A program made the translations under genes and the position numbers. The notes under the pieces are model-generated. The model saw only the letters and a program-made list of their open reading frames with translations, did no database searches and was not told the origin of the DNA. Positions 28,022 to 38,207 of a stretch of 64,000 bases of DNA are shown in pieces. Origin of the DNA: Aurantimonas aggregata (lineage in GTDB: Bacteria; Pseudomonadota; Alphaproteobacteria; Rhizobiales; Rhizobiaceae). How positions within the stretch are numbered: position 1 is the stretch's first letter; every line of letters begins with the position of its first letter. The stretch lies in NCBI RefSeq assembly GCF_010500835.1, contig NZ_JAAAMJ010000008.1, positions 62,001 through 126,000 on the forward strand. Direction: 5' to 3'.

Positions 28022-28819
28022 CTATTCGGCGGGAAATTCCAGCTGGGCGGCGGCAAGAATCGGGCCGGGCGCGCCGTCGGCCGTCACCGACTGCAGGATG
28101 GCGGCGCAGCCGGCCTTCCGCGTGTCCGGACCGAACAGCGTCACCAGCGGCAGGTCGATCTCCATCGTCTCGCCGGTCCACATGCCCAGCACCCGCCAGT
28201 CCTTGACCGCATGGGTGTTGGCCAGCGTGTGGCCGCTGTTCTCGCCCCGCTCGATGGCGACCGGCGCTTCGTCGACGAAGGTAACGAGCATCAGCACCGG
28301 CGTCTGGCCGCCGGGGCTTGCCGCCGCGCCCTTGGCGGTGATGTGCAGCCGGTCGGCGACGACCGACAGATCGATCTTCGCCGCCGAGGCCCGCGAGGAC
28401 AGCGCGTCGCCGTCGATCAGGCGGCGCAACTTGGCCTCGTGCGAGCCGACGACGGCGGCCTTGCCGTTCACCACCGCCTGCGGCGTGTAGATCGTCGTCG
28501 TGTCGAAGGACTTGGCATAGGCACGCTGGCGATCGGTGTTGGCCGCCGAGCCGAACGTGTCGCGCCAGCCGATATAGTCCCAGTAGTCGACATGATAGGC
28601 GAGGGCGAGGATGCCCGGCTCGTCGGCGAGTTTCGCCAGCAGCGCGTCGGCCGGCGGGCAGGACGAGCAGCCCTGGCTGGTGAACATCTCGATGACGTGG
28701 GTGATCTGCTTGGCGATGGGCTCGCCGGCGACGGCCGGGCGAGCCGCCCCGCCGGCGAGCAGCATCGCCAGGAACGCGAGGGCACAACGCCCGGGGGCGA
28801 TCCTGCTCACGCGAGCCAC
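28022..28819 (-). CDS. DUF1223 domain-containing exported protein (thioredoxin-like)
   Basis: Secreted protein of the DUF1223 family, which has a thioredoxin-like fold and a CxxC site. A signal peptide covers residues 1-31 (cleavage near AVA-GE). The mature start VIEMFTSQGCSSCPPADALLAKLAD holds the CSSC pair, followed by YHVDYWDYIGWRDTFGS and the cis-proline-like IYTPQAVVNGK. Its exact role, presumably envelope redox or metal handling, is unknown. 265 residues. It lies downstream of acnA on the same strand, beyond the acnA terminator. Confidence 0.92.
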   Translation of the reverse strand: MARVSRIAPGRCALAFLAMLLAGGAARPAVAGEPIAKQITHVIEMFTSQGCSSCPPADALLAKLADEPGILALAYHVDYWDYIGWRDTFGSAANTDRQRAYAKSFDTTTIYTPQAVVNGKAAVVGSHEAKLRRLIDGDALSSRASAAKIDLSVVADRLHITAKGAAASPGGQTPVLMLVTFVDEAPVAIERGENSGHTLANTHAVKDWRVLGMWTGETMEIDLPLVTLFGPDTRKAGCAAILQSVTADGAPGPILAAAQLEFPAE

Positions 28820-28943
28820 GGCAGTTTGCCGCTCGCCCGCGTGGTGTCCGGGCGCAGAGCTGTCTCGTCGGCTGTCATCATGGACGCGAACCTACCGACG
28901 GAGGCGAACACCCTCCAGTCAATTGCGGGTGAGAAAGCAGCGC

Positions 28944-28969
28944 GCCGCCGGTCGCTCGGGACCGGCGGC
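28944..28969 (-). terminator. Hairpin terminator after acnA
   Basis: A 10-bp perfect stem (arms 28944-28953 and 28960-28969, 6-base loop) begins 34 bases past the acnA stop. The following tract on the reverse strand holds only a short TTT run. Confidence 0.6.
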
Positions 28970-29003
28970 CACAGGGCGGCGCGGGGAGCGCCGCCATCGA
29001 CGT

Positions 29004-31760
<2,757 letters not shown>

Positions 31761-32114
31761 GTGGCTTCGTTCCTTCTCGAACCAGGATGGAGTCCGAAGG
31801 GCGAACGGCCTTGAGCGCAGCGGAAAAGCGCTCGAAGATGCGGGTGCGACCATTTCCGCTAGTCCGCCCCGGTTCCGCTGGTGCCAGGCGGGAACCTTGA
31901 GATCGGCGCTGAAAAATTCCACTCCGGTCGCTGGCGTGGTTGCCGTCCTCATAACGAAGTTTGTAACGCCTATAAAGGCGTGTCGGACGGTGATGGTGAA
32001 TTTGTGCCGTGACCGCCGCGGCGAGGGGATGCGAGGGCGGATGATCAGGGCGGGGACGCGCGGCACGACGAGGCCGCAGCCGGCGGCAAGGGCTAAAACG
32101 ACGGGCGGCGCCGC
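31761..32114. other. 354-base divergent promoter region between acnA and ccmA
   Basis: No gene is visible. It must hold the acnA promoter (reverse) and the ccmA promoter (forward). A short dyad ACGCC-TATAAA-GGCGT sits at 31966-31981; its AT-rich centre resembles a -10 box, but no matching -35 is present at 17 bases on either strand. Confidence 0.5.
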
Positions 32115-32813
32115 GTGAGCGGCCTTGCCGTCACCGTATCCGGCCTGACCATCGGGCGCGGCAGCACGGCGGTCGCCGGCCCGCTGGATCTGTCGCTTGG
32201 CGGCGGCGAGGCGCTGATCGTCACCGGCCCGAACGGCGCCGGCAAGTCGACGCTGCTGCGCACGCTGGCCGGGCTGCTGCGGCCGCTCGCCGGGCGAATC
32301 ACCGTCGCCGGCGCGATGGCACCGGACGGCGAGCCGGCACGGAGCCTCGCCGAGATCGCCCATTATGTCGGCCATCGCAACGCCATGAAGCCGTCGGTCA
32401 GCGTCGCCGACAATCTCGGCTTCTGGGCGCGCTTCCTCGGCGGGGCGGGGCTTTCGGCCGACGCCGCGCTGGAATCAGTGGGGCTGCCCGGCCTCGCGCA
32501 TCTGCCCTTCGCCTATCTCTCGGCCGGCCAGCAGCGCCGCGTCTCGCTGGCGCGGCTTCTCGTCGCCCACCGGCCGGTGTGGATCCTCGACGAGCCGACC
32601 GCGGCGCTCGACACCGCCTCGCAGGCGCGCTTCGCGGGACTGATGGCGGGCCATCTCGATGCGGGCGGCAGCGTCATCGCAGCGACGCACCAGCCGCTTG
32701 GGCTGGGTGGGGCGCGCGAGCTGAGCATGGTGCCGGCGCCGGCGGAACATCTCACGGACAAGGGGCAGGCGATCGCCGATGCGGACCTTGCCGCAGCCGA
32801 GGGCTGGCTGTGA
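32115..32813 (+). CDS. ccmA: Heme ABC exporter ATP-binding protein CcmA
   Basis: ATPase of the CcmABCD complex that releases holo-CcmE during cytochrome c maturation. Walker [11 protein letters not shown], signature [16 protein letters not shown] (a CcmA-type variant with AGQQRR), and Walker [13 protein letters not shown] are present. The gene starts with GTG at 32115, gives 232 residues, and its stop overlaps the GTG of ccmB. First gene of ccmABCDG. Confidence 0.96.
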   Translation: MSGLAVTVSGLTIGRGSTAVAGPLDLSLGGGEALIVTGPNGAGKSTLLRTLAGLLRPLAGRITVAGAMAPDGEPARSLAEIAHYVGHRNAMKPSVSVADNLGFWARFLGGAGLSADAALESVGLPGLAHLPFAYLSAGQQRRVSLARLLVAHRPVWILDEPTAALDTASQARFAGLMAGHLDAGGSVIAATHQPLGLGGARELSMVPAPAEHLTDKGQAIADADLAAAEGWL

Positions 32814-33469
32814 CGGCGGTATTCTGGCGCGACCTGAAGCTCGCGGTCTCCGGCGGTGGCGGCGCGATGACGGCGGTGATCTTCTTTCTCGCCGTCGTCG
32901 CGACGGTGCCGTTCGGCGTCGGCCCCGACCTCAACCTGTTGTCGCGGATCGGGCCGGCGATCCTCTGGATCGGGGCGCTGCTGTCGACCCTCCTGACCCT
33001 CGACCGGCTGTTCCAAGCCGACCGCGAGGACGGCACGCTCGACCTGATGCTCACCGGCCCGACGCCGATGCCGCTGGTGGTGCTGGGCAAATGCCTGGCG
33101 CTGTGGGCGGCCTCCGGCCTGCCGCTGGTGCTGGCGGCGCCGGCGCTCGGCCTGTTCCTGGCGCTGGAGCCGACGGCCATCGGCGCCGTCACGCTGACGC
33201 TGCTGGCCGGCACGCCGGCCATCACCTTCATCGGCGCCGTCGGCGCGGCGGTCGCCGTGGCGCTGCCGCGCGGCGGGCTGCTGGTGTCCGTGCTGGTGCT
33301 GCCGCTGGCGATCCCGGTGCTGATCTTCGGCGTCTCGGCCACCTATGGCGCGGTAAACGATCCGGACCCGTTCCTGTCGCCCTTCCTGATCCTCGTCGCC
33401 CTGACGCTGTTCTTCGGGGCGCTCGGCCCGATCGCGGCGGCCGCGGCGCTCAAGGCGGGCGGGGATTGA
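32810..33469 (+). CDS. ccmB: Heme exporter protein CcmB
   Basis: Six-helix inner-membrane subunit of the CcmABCD heme-handling ABC complex. The start (FWRDLKLAVSGGGGAMTAVIFFL) and the coupling segment (LDRLFQADREDGTLDLMLTGPTP, which contacts CcmA) are typical. 219 residues from the GTG at 32810, overlapping the ccmA stop by four bases (GTGA). The reading frame is open far upstream inside ccmA, but only this start is in keeping with the family. Confidence 0.96.
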   Translation: MTAVFWRDLKLAVSGGGGAMTAVIFFLAVVATVPFGVGPDLNLLSRIGPAILWIGALLSTLLTLDRLFQADREDGTLDLMLTGPTPMPLVVLGKCLALWAASGLPLVLAAPALGLFLALEPTAIGAVTLTLLAGTPAITFIGAVGAAVAVALPRGGLLVSVLVLPLAIPVLIFGVSATYGAVNDPDPFLSPFLILVALTLFFGALGPIAAAAALKAGGD

Positions 33470-33549
33470 GCGCGACGATCGGCCGGTTCTTCCTTTGGCC
33501 GGAATCGTGGTGTTTACGGCTTGGTTCGAACCATCCTAAACTCGGGACC

Positions 33550-34308
33550 ATGACCGACCTCTCCGCCACCAAGCCGTCGCGCTTCACGATCCTCGCCAAC
33601 CCGACCCGGTTCCTCGAACTGTCGGGCCGGCTGCAGCCGTGGCTCTATGCGGCGGCGCTGGTCGCGCTGGTCGTCGGCCTGACGCTCGGCTTCATGGCGC
33701 CGCCGGACTACCAGCAGGGCGCCACGGTGCAGATCATGTTCATCCACGTGCCGTTCGCGTGGCTGTCGATGATGGTCTGGACGGTGATGAGCCTGTCGGC
33801 GCTCGGCACGCTGGTCTGGCGTCATCCGCTCGCCGACGTCGCGGTCAAGGCGGCGGCGCCGATCGGCGCGGTGTTCACCGCGCTGGCGCTGATCACCGGC
33901 TCGATCTGGGGCCGGCCGATGTGGGGCACCTGGTGGGTCTGGGACGCGCGGCTGACCTCGGTCTTCGTCTTGTTCCTGATGTATCTCGGGCTGATCGCGC
34001 TGACCCGGGCGCTCGACGATCCCGGCAAGAGCGCCAGGGCCGCTGCGATCCTCGTCCTCGTCGGCTTCGTCAACATCCCGATCATTAAGTTCTCGGTGGA
34101 CTGGTGGAACACGCTGCACCAGTCGGCCAGCGTCATCCGCGCCGACGGGCCGGCGATGCCGGCGGTGTTCCTGACGCCGCTGCTCGTCTCGGCGCTCGGC
34201 TTCACGCTCTTGTTCTTTGCCTTGCATCTGACGGCGATGCGCAGCGAGATCCTGCGCCGGCGCGTCGCCGCCCTGTCGCGGCTCGCCGCCCGCCGCGCGG
34301 AGGCCTGA
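33550..34308 (+). CDS. ccmC: Heme lyase/exporter subunit CcmC
   Basis: Six-helix membrane protein that loads heme onto CcmE. The tryptophan-rich heme-handling motif GTWWVWDARLTS is present in a periplasmic loop, flanked by the conserved histidines (MFIHVPFAW and WWNTLHQSASV). 252 residues from the ATG at 33550, 80 bases after ccmB. The longer open frame upstream overlaps ccmB and is not real. Confidence 0.97.
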   Translation: MTDLSATKPSRFTILANPTRFLELSGRLQPWLYAAALVALVVGLTLGFMAPPDYQQGATVQIMFIHVPFAWLSMMVWTVMSLSALGTLVWRHPLADVAVKAAAPIGAVFTALALITGSIWGRPMWGTWWVWDARLTSVFVLFLMYLGLIALTRALDDPGKSARAAAILVLVGFVNIPIIKFSVDWWNTLHQSASVIRADGPAMPAVFLTPLLVSALGFTLLFFALHLTAMRSEILRRRVAALSRLAARRAEA

Positions 34309-34315
34309 GGCTCGC

Positions 34316-34492
34316 ATGCAGAACGACTATTTCGGCTTCATCGCCGCGGCCTACGGGATCTCCGCGCTGCTCCTGGCAGGCCTGGCGCTGTGGATCGTGC
34401 TCGACGCGCGGGCGCAGCGCCGGGCACTCGCGGGGCTGGAGGAAAAGGGCGTGCGCCGCCGCTCATCGGCACGCCCGGAGACCTCGTCATGA
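34316..34492 (+). CDS. ccmD: Heme exporter protein CcmD
   Basis: A 58-residue single-pass protein, readily missed by length cut-offs. It starts MQNDYFGFIAAAYGISALLL, contains one hydrophobic helix (about residues 8-30) and a charged cytoplasmic tail with ARAQRRALAGLE, the usual CcmD pattern (Y-x2-Y-x-W/alpha helix then basic tail). It begins 7 bases after the ccmC stop and its own stop overlaps the ccmG ATG by four bases (ATGA). CcmD stabilises the CcmC-CcmE-heme complex. Confidence 0.95.
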   Translation: MQNDYFGFIAAAYGISALLLAGLALWIVLDARAQRRALAGLEEKGVRRRSSARPETSS

Positions 34493-35112
34493 CCGAGCCG
34501 ACCGTCCCGACGCCGCGGCCGCGGCGCAATGTCTTCGTGCTCCTGCCGCTGCTGCTGTTCGGCGGGCTCGCGTCGGTGTTCCTCTACCAGCTGGTTTCCG
34601 GCCACGACCCGCAGCAGATCCCCTCGGTGCTGGTCGGCAAGACCGCGCCGCAGACGACGCTGCCGCCGCTCGAGGGCGTCTCTGGCCCGGACGGGCGGGC
34701 GATGCCCGGTCTCGATCTTTCCGGATTCGGCGACGGAAGGCCGGTGCTGGTCAACGTCTTCGCCTCCTGGTGTGGCCCCTGCCGCGAGGAGCACCCGCTG
34801 CTGATGGAACTTGCCCGGGATCCGCGCCTCGCCATCGTCGCCATCAACTACAAGGACAAGCCGGAGAATGCCCGGCGCTTCCTCGCCACGCTCGGCAATC
34901 CCTATGCGGCGATCGGCGTCGACCAGACCGGGACGACGACGATCGACTGGGGCGTCTATGGCGTACCGGAGAGCTTCCTCGTCGCCGCCGACGGCGAGAT
35001 CCTGTTCAAGCAGACCGGGCCGTTCACCCTCGAGTCCGTGGCCGGTGGGCTGCTGCCGGCGCTGGAACGGGCGCTTTCGCCAGATGCCCGCGGCAAGCCG
35101 CCGACGAGCTGA
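34489..35112 (+). CDS. ccmG: Thiol:disulfide interchange protein CcmG/DsbE
   Basis: Periplasmic membrane-anchored thioredoxin that keeps apocytochrome c cysteines reduced. An N-terminal anchor (residues about 14-33) is followed by the thioredoxin domain with WCGPC at residues 94-98 and the DsbE-type loop GVYGVPESFLVAADGEILFKQTGP. 207 residues; ATG overlaps the ccmD stop. Last recognisable gene of the ccm operon; ccmE, F and H are not in the window. Confidence 0.96.
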   Translation: MTEPTVPTPRPRRNVFVLLPLLLFGGLASVFLYQLVSGHDPQQIPSVLVGKTAPQTTLPPLEGVSGPDGRAMPGLDLSGFGDGRPVLVNVFASWCGPCREEHPLLMELARDPRLAIVAINYKDKPENARRFLATLGNPYAAIGVDQTGTTTIDWGVYGVPESFLVAADGEILFKQTGPFTLESVAGGLLPALERALSPDARGKPPTS

Positions 35113-35169
35113 CGCGAAAGCTGCCCTCCGCTACCCGATGTCGCCATTTCCGGACGGCGATCGCGGACC

Positions 35170-35745
35170 ATGTTTGCCAGCATGAACCAGCCATCCTTCT
35201 CCCTGCGCCTCCCCGAGGGCGACGACCTGCCGCGCAAGGTCTGCGACAATTGCGGCTTCGTCGCCTACGAGAACCCCAAGATCGTCGTCGGCTCGGTGGT
35301 CCGGCACGAGGGGCGGATCCTTCTCTGCCGCCGGGCGATCGAGCCGCGAAGCGGCTTCTGGACCATCCCGGCCGGCTATCTGGAGCTGAACGAGACCCCG
35401 GAGGAGGGGGCGCGGCGCGAGGCGCGGGAGGAGGCGACCGCCACGCTTGCCATCGAGCGGCTGCTGGCGGTCTATTCTGTGCCGCGTATCAGCCAGGTGC
35501 AGCTGATCTACCGCGCGCGGCTGGCCGTGCCGGAATTTTCGGCGGGGCCCGAAAGCCTCGAGGTTGCGCTGTTCGACTGGGATGACATTCCATGGGACGA
35601 TCTGGCGTTTCCGACGGTGCATTGGGCGCTTGCCCATGACCGGGAGGCCGAGACGGGCGCCACGACCGTGCCCTTCGGAAACCCGGCCGGCGCGTCCGGC
35701 GATGCCATGCCGGACGGCCGTTCCCTGAAGCCGGGTGAGTTCTGA
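35170..35745 (+). CDS. NUDIX hydrolase with N-terminal zinc-ribbon remnant
   Basis: Nucleotide-diphosphate hydrolase of the NudC/YfcD-like ADP-ribose type. The Nudix box GYLELNETPEEGARREAREEATATL fits GX5EX7REUXEEXGU except for alanine at the last glycine. Before it, KVCDNCGFVAYENPKIVVGSVV contains a single CxxC, i.e. half of the zinc ribbon found in NudC; the second cysteine pair is absent. 191 residues from the ATG at 35170; a second ATG at 35182 is also possible. Substrate not determined. Confidence 0.9.
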   Translation: MFASMNQPSFSLRLPEGDDLPRKVCDNCGFVAYENPKIVVGSVVRHEGRILLCRRAIEPRSGFWTIPAGYLELNETPEEGARREAREEATATLAIERLLAVYSVPRISQVQLIYRARLAVPEFSAGPESLEVALFDWDDIPWDDLAFPTVHWALAHDREAETGATTVPFGNPAGASGDAMPDGRSLKPGEF

Positions 35746-35761
35746 AGCGCTGCGAGGAGCG

Positions 35762-36565
35762 TCAGGCCTGGACTTCGCTCGTCGTCCGCCGGATTTCTGC
35801 GGCGAGTTCGGGCGGTAGCTTGAGCTGCGCCGCCAGCCGGTCGAGATAGGCGCGCTCGGCCGGGTGGTCGGCGTCGATCGCCAGCACCGAGGCCGTGTAG
35901 ACCTCCATGGCGATCTCTGGCGTGGAGGTGCGGGAGGCCAGCTGCTCGGGGGTCATCGGCCGGCGCATCTCGTCGACCAGGAAACCCTTCTCCTCGGCGT
36001 CGAGATCGAGTTCGTCGATCCGGCCGAAGATCGCCTGCTCCTCGTTGGCGTCGATGTAGCCGTCGGCCTTGGCGGCGGCGATCATCGCCGACAGCATCAG
36101 GCGCGAGCGGACCTCCTCCTCGCCCGCCGGCAGGAAGGCCGTGCCCTTGGGCTCGGGAATCTCGCCGGCCGTGGTGGCCGCGGGAAGCTGGCGGAGCGGC
36201 TCGGCGCCGGGCAGGGCGGTCTGACCCTGCTGCGCCTGGTAGGACTGATAGGCCTTGTAGGCGAGGCCGGCGACGAGCGCCGCGCCACCGAGCTTCAGCG
36301 CCGTGCCGCCCAGCTTGCCGACGCCCTTGCCGCGGAACAGGCTGGTGGCGAGACCGCCGGCCAGTGCGCCACCAAGCGCCGATCCGGCGCCGCCCTGGAG
36401 CATGCCGCCGAGGCCGGAGCCGGAACCACCGCCCTGCAGCATGCCGCCCAGCTGATCGACCAGCGACCCACCGCCCTGTCCGGGGCGGTTCTGGCCGGGC
36501 TGCGAGCCTGTCGTTCCCTGTCCGTTGGTGCCGAGGAATTGGCCGAGTAGCTTCTGAATGTCCAT
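35762..36565 (-). CDS. DUF533 / TerB-like tellurite-resistance-type protein
   Basis: A 267-residue protein with an N-terminal glycine- and glutamine-rich disordered part (repeated GGMLQGG, residues about 35-65), a glycine-rich hydrophobic segment (LGGTALKLGGAALVAGLAYKAYQSYQ, about 85-112) that may be membrane-associated, and a C-terminal TerB/DUF533 helical domain (LMLSAMIAAAKADGYIDANEEQAIFGRIDELDLDAEEKGFL with acidic, metal-binding-like residues). YebE-like family of unknown function. ATG at 36565; the preceding TTG is less likely. Confidence 0.9.
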   Translation of the reverse strand: MDIQKLLGQFLGTNGQGTTGSQPGQNRPGQGGGSLVDQLGGMLQGGGSGSGLGGMLQGGAGSALGGALAGGLATSLFRGKGVGKLGGTALKLGGAALVAGLAYKAYQSYQAQQGQTALPGAEPLRQLPAATTAGEIPEPKGTAFLPAGEEEVRSRLMLSAMIAAAKADGYIDANEEQAIFGRIDELDLDAEEKGFLVDEMRRPMTPEQLASRTSTPEIAMEVYTASVLAIDADHPAERAYLDRLAAQLKLPPELAAEIRRTTSEVQA

Positions 36566-36824
36566 CAATACGAGGTCCCTGGTTGCGTTGCTGCTTGCGA
36601 TATCGGCACCGAACCGGCCGATCGCAATGGCGCGATTGTTTTGAAAAGCCGTGGTTGCCGGGACCGTTCCCGAAATCGGTGGCGATTGTTAACCCGCGCT
36701 TCATCATCCGGGCGGATCGCACCGAGGCGAGGGCCGGTGTGACATCGTCGCTCTCGCGTGACGTATGATAGTCGGCTATTGACCTTTTACCGGGATCGAG
36801 ATCCCCTTGCGAGAAGTAGCCTTC

Positions 36825-37358
36825 GTGCCCTCTGCCATCATTCCGCGCCGTCGCTTGCTTCAGCTGGTGGTCGCTGTTGCGGCCCTGTCGCTCGGCAGCC
36901 TAACCAATACAGCCAGCGGCGCCGAGCGGGTTCGTGTCGACACCGCGGGCCTGGAGGCCGGGGCGATCATGGTCAGGACTTCCGAGCGCCGGCTTTATCT
37001 GGTGGTCGGACCGGGCAAGGCCATCGGCTACGACGTCGGCGTCGGACGCGCAGACCGGCAGTGGACGGGTACTGCGGCGATCACCGGAAAATACATTCGC
37101 CCGAACTGGGCCCCGCCGCTCGCGGTGCTCAAGGACCGGCCCGATCTTCCCGCGATGATCCCGAGCGGTGCGCCGAACAATCCGATGGGCGAGGCGGCGA
37201 TGACGCTGTCCGGCGGAGAATACGCCATTCACGGGACCAACCGGCCGGGATCCATAGGCGGCTTCGTGTCCTATGGCTGCATCCGCATGCACAACGCCGA
37301 CATATTGGACCTCTACGCCCGCGTCGCCGTCGGCACGCCGGTCACGGTCATGCGCTGA
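36825..37358 (+). CDS. L,D-transpeptidase (YkuD domain), exported
   Basis: Peptidoglycan cross-linking enzyme forming 3-3 links or attaching lipoprotein. From the GTG at 36825 (preceded by GAGAAG at 8 bases) the 177-residue protein has a signal peptide (residues 1-33, RRRLLQLVVAVAALSLG core) and a single YkuD domain: the catalytic motif is H136 of IHGTN and C152 of SYGCIRMHN. The IRPNWAPP segment matches the family. A TTG at 36807 would add six residues. Monocistronic, converging on the Crp/Fnr gene. Confidence 0.93.
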   Translation: MPSAIIPRRRLLQLVVAVAALSLGSLTNTASGAERVRVDTAGLEAGAIMVRTSERRLYLVVGPGKAIGYDVGVGRADRQWTGTAAITGKYIRPNWAPPLAVLKDRPDLPAMIPSGAPNNPMGEAAMTLSGGEYAIHGTNRPGSIGGFVSYGCIRMHNADILDLYARVAVGTPVTVMR

Positions 37359-37426
37359 GCTGCAGCAGTATGACCACCGAGGCCGTGTGCGGCACGTTCG
37401 TCAGAGAGGTTTCGTGTCGCCCCACA

Positions 37427-38092
37427 TCAGGGATGCGTCCCGTCATGCGGGACGTCGGCATCCACGACGCTACGCAGCGAAGGATGCACGATCAACTGAT
37501 CACTGTAGCTGATGAAGCCCAGACGGCGGAACTTGTTCATGAAATAACAGACGCGCGAGCGGGTCGTGCCGACCATTTCCGCCAGCACTTCCTGGCTGAC
37601 TTTCACCGCCGCTCCATCCTGGTCAACTTCGGCGAGAAGCAACAGCAGGCGCGCAAGCCGTTTCTCGCTGGAGTTGAGGATGTGATCGATCAGATCTTCC
37701 TCCATGCGGCCAGCACGGGCCGCAAGGCGGGAAACGACGGTCGCGGCAAATTCCGGGTCATGCTGCAGCAATTGCAGGAAGGCCGTCCTGTCCCATCGGG
37801 TGATCCTGCTGTCGACCAAGGCTGTCGCGGTAGCGTTGCGCACTGGCTGCGGCTCGGCGAGGCACGTCTCGCCGCAGAATACGCCATCCGGCAGAACCGC
37901 GATGACGGCTCCCTTGCCATTGGGGGAGAGGGCGGAAATCTTGACGAGTCCACGCCGGATGAAGAAAACCGCGTCGCCTTCATCGCCCTGGACGAAGATC
38001 CGCTCTCCCTTGGCATAATCGCAGAGGGTCCCTCCCTCCGGGGCCAACAGATGACCCGGGGATAGCGATGACGAGACGACGCAGCCTGTCAT
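37427..38092 (-). CDS. Crp/Fnr family transcriptional regulator
   Basis: Regulator with an N-terminal cyclic-nucleotide-binding-like beta barrel (residues about 25-120; IFVQGDEGDAVFFIRRGLVKIS) and a C-terminal helix-turn-helix (VKVSQEVLAEMVGTTRSRVCYFMNKFRRLGFI). The barrel lacks the RxS cAMP-phosphate motif of CRP at the expected place and there is no FNR-type N-terminal cysteine cluster, so the effector is unknown. The CYFMNKFRRLGFI recognition helix resembles a rhizobial subgroup. 221 residues. Divergent from, and 115 bases from, the autotransporter gene. Confidence 0.93.
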   Translation of the reverse strand: MTGCVVSSSLSPGHLLAPEGGTLCDYAKGERIFVQGDEGDAVFFIRRGLVKISALSPNGKGAVIAVLPDGVFCGETCLAEPQPVRNATATALVDSRITRWDRTAFLQLLQHDPEFAATVVSRLAARAGRMEEDLIDHILNSSEKRLARLLLLLAEVDQDGAAVKVSQEVLAEMVGTTRSRVCYFMNKFRRLGFISYSDQLIVHPSLRSVVDADVPHDGTHP

Positions 38093-38163
38093 TTGCGTAT
38101 CCGATCAGCAACGGCAAGCGACACAATTACACGTTGTTCAATATAGCTCAGATTCCCGTCGGG

Positions 38164-38181
38164 AAAGCGATTAAACGCTTT
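38164..38181. promoter_or_regulatory. 18-base dyad in the Crp/Fnr - autotransporter intergenic region
   Basis: Arms AAAGCG (38164-38169) and CGCTTT (38176-38181) flank an AT-rich ATTAAA centre, 27 bases before the autotransporter ATG. A CRP-type regulator normally binds a two-fold site with a 6-base centre; this dyad is a candidate for it, though the sequence does not match CRP or FNR consensus. Confidence 0.35.
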
Positions 38182-38207
38182 GTGATAGGGGAAATTCAGG
38201 GGTTCGC

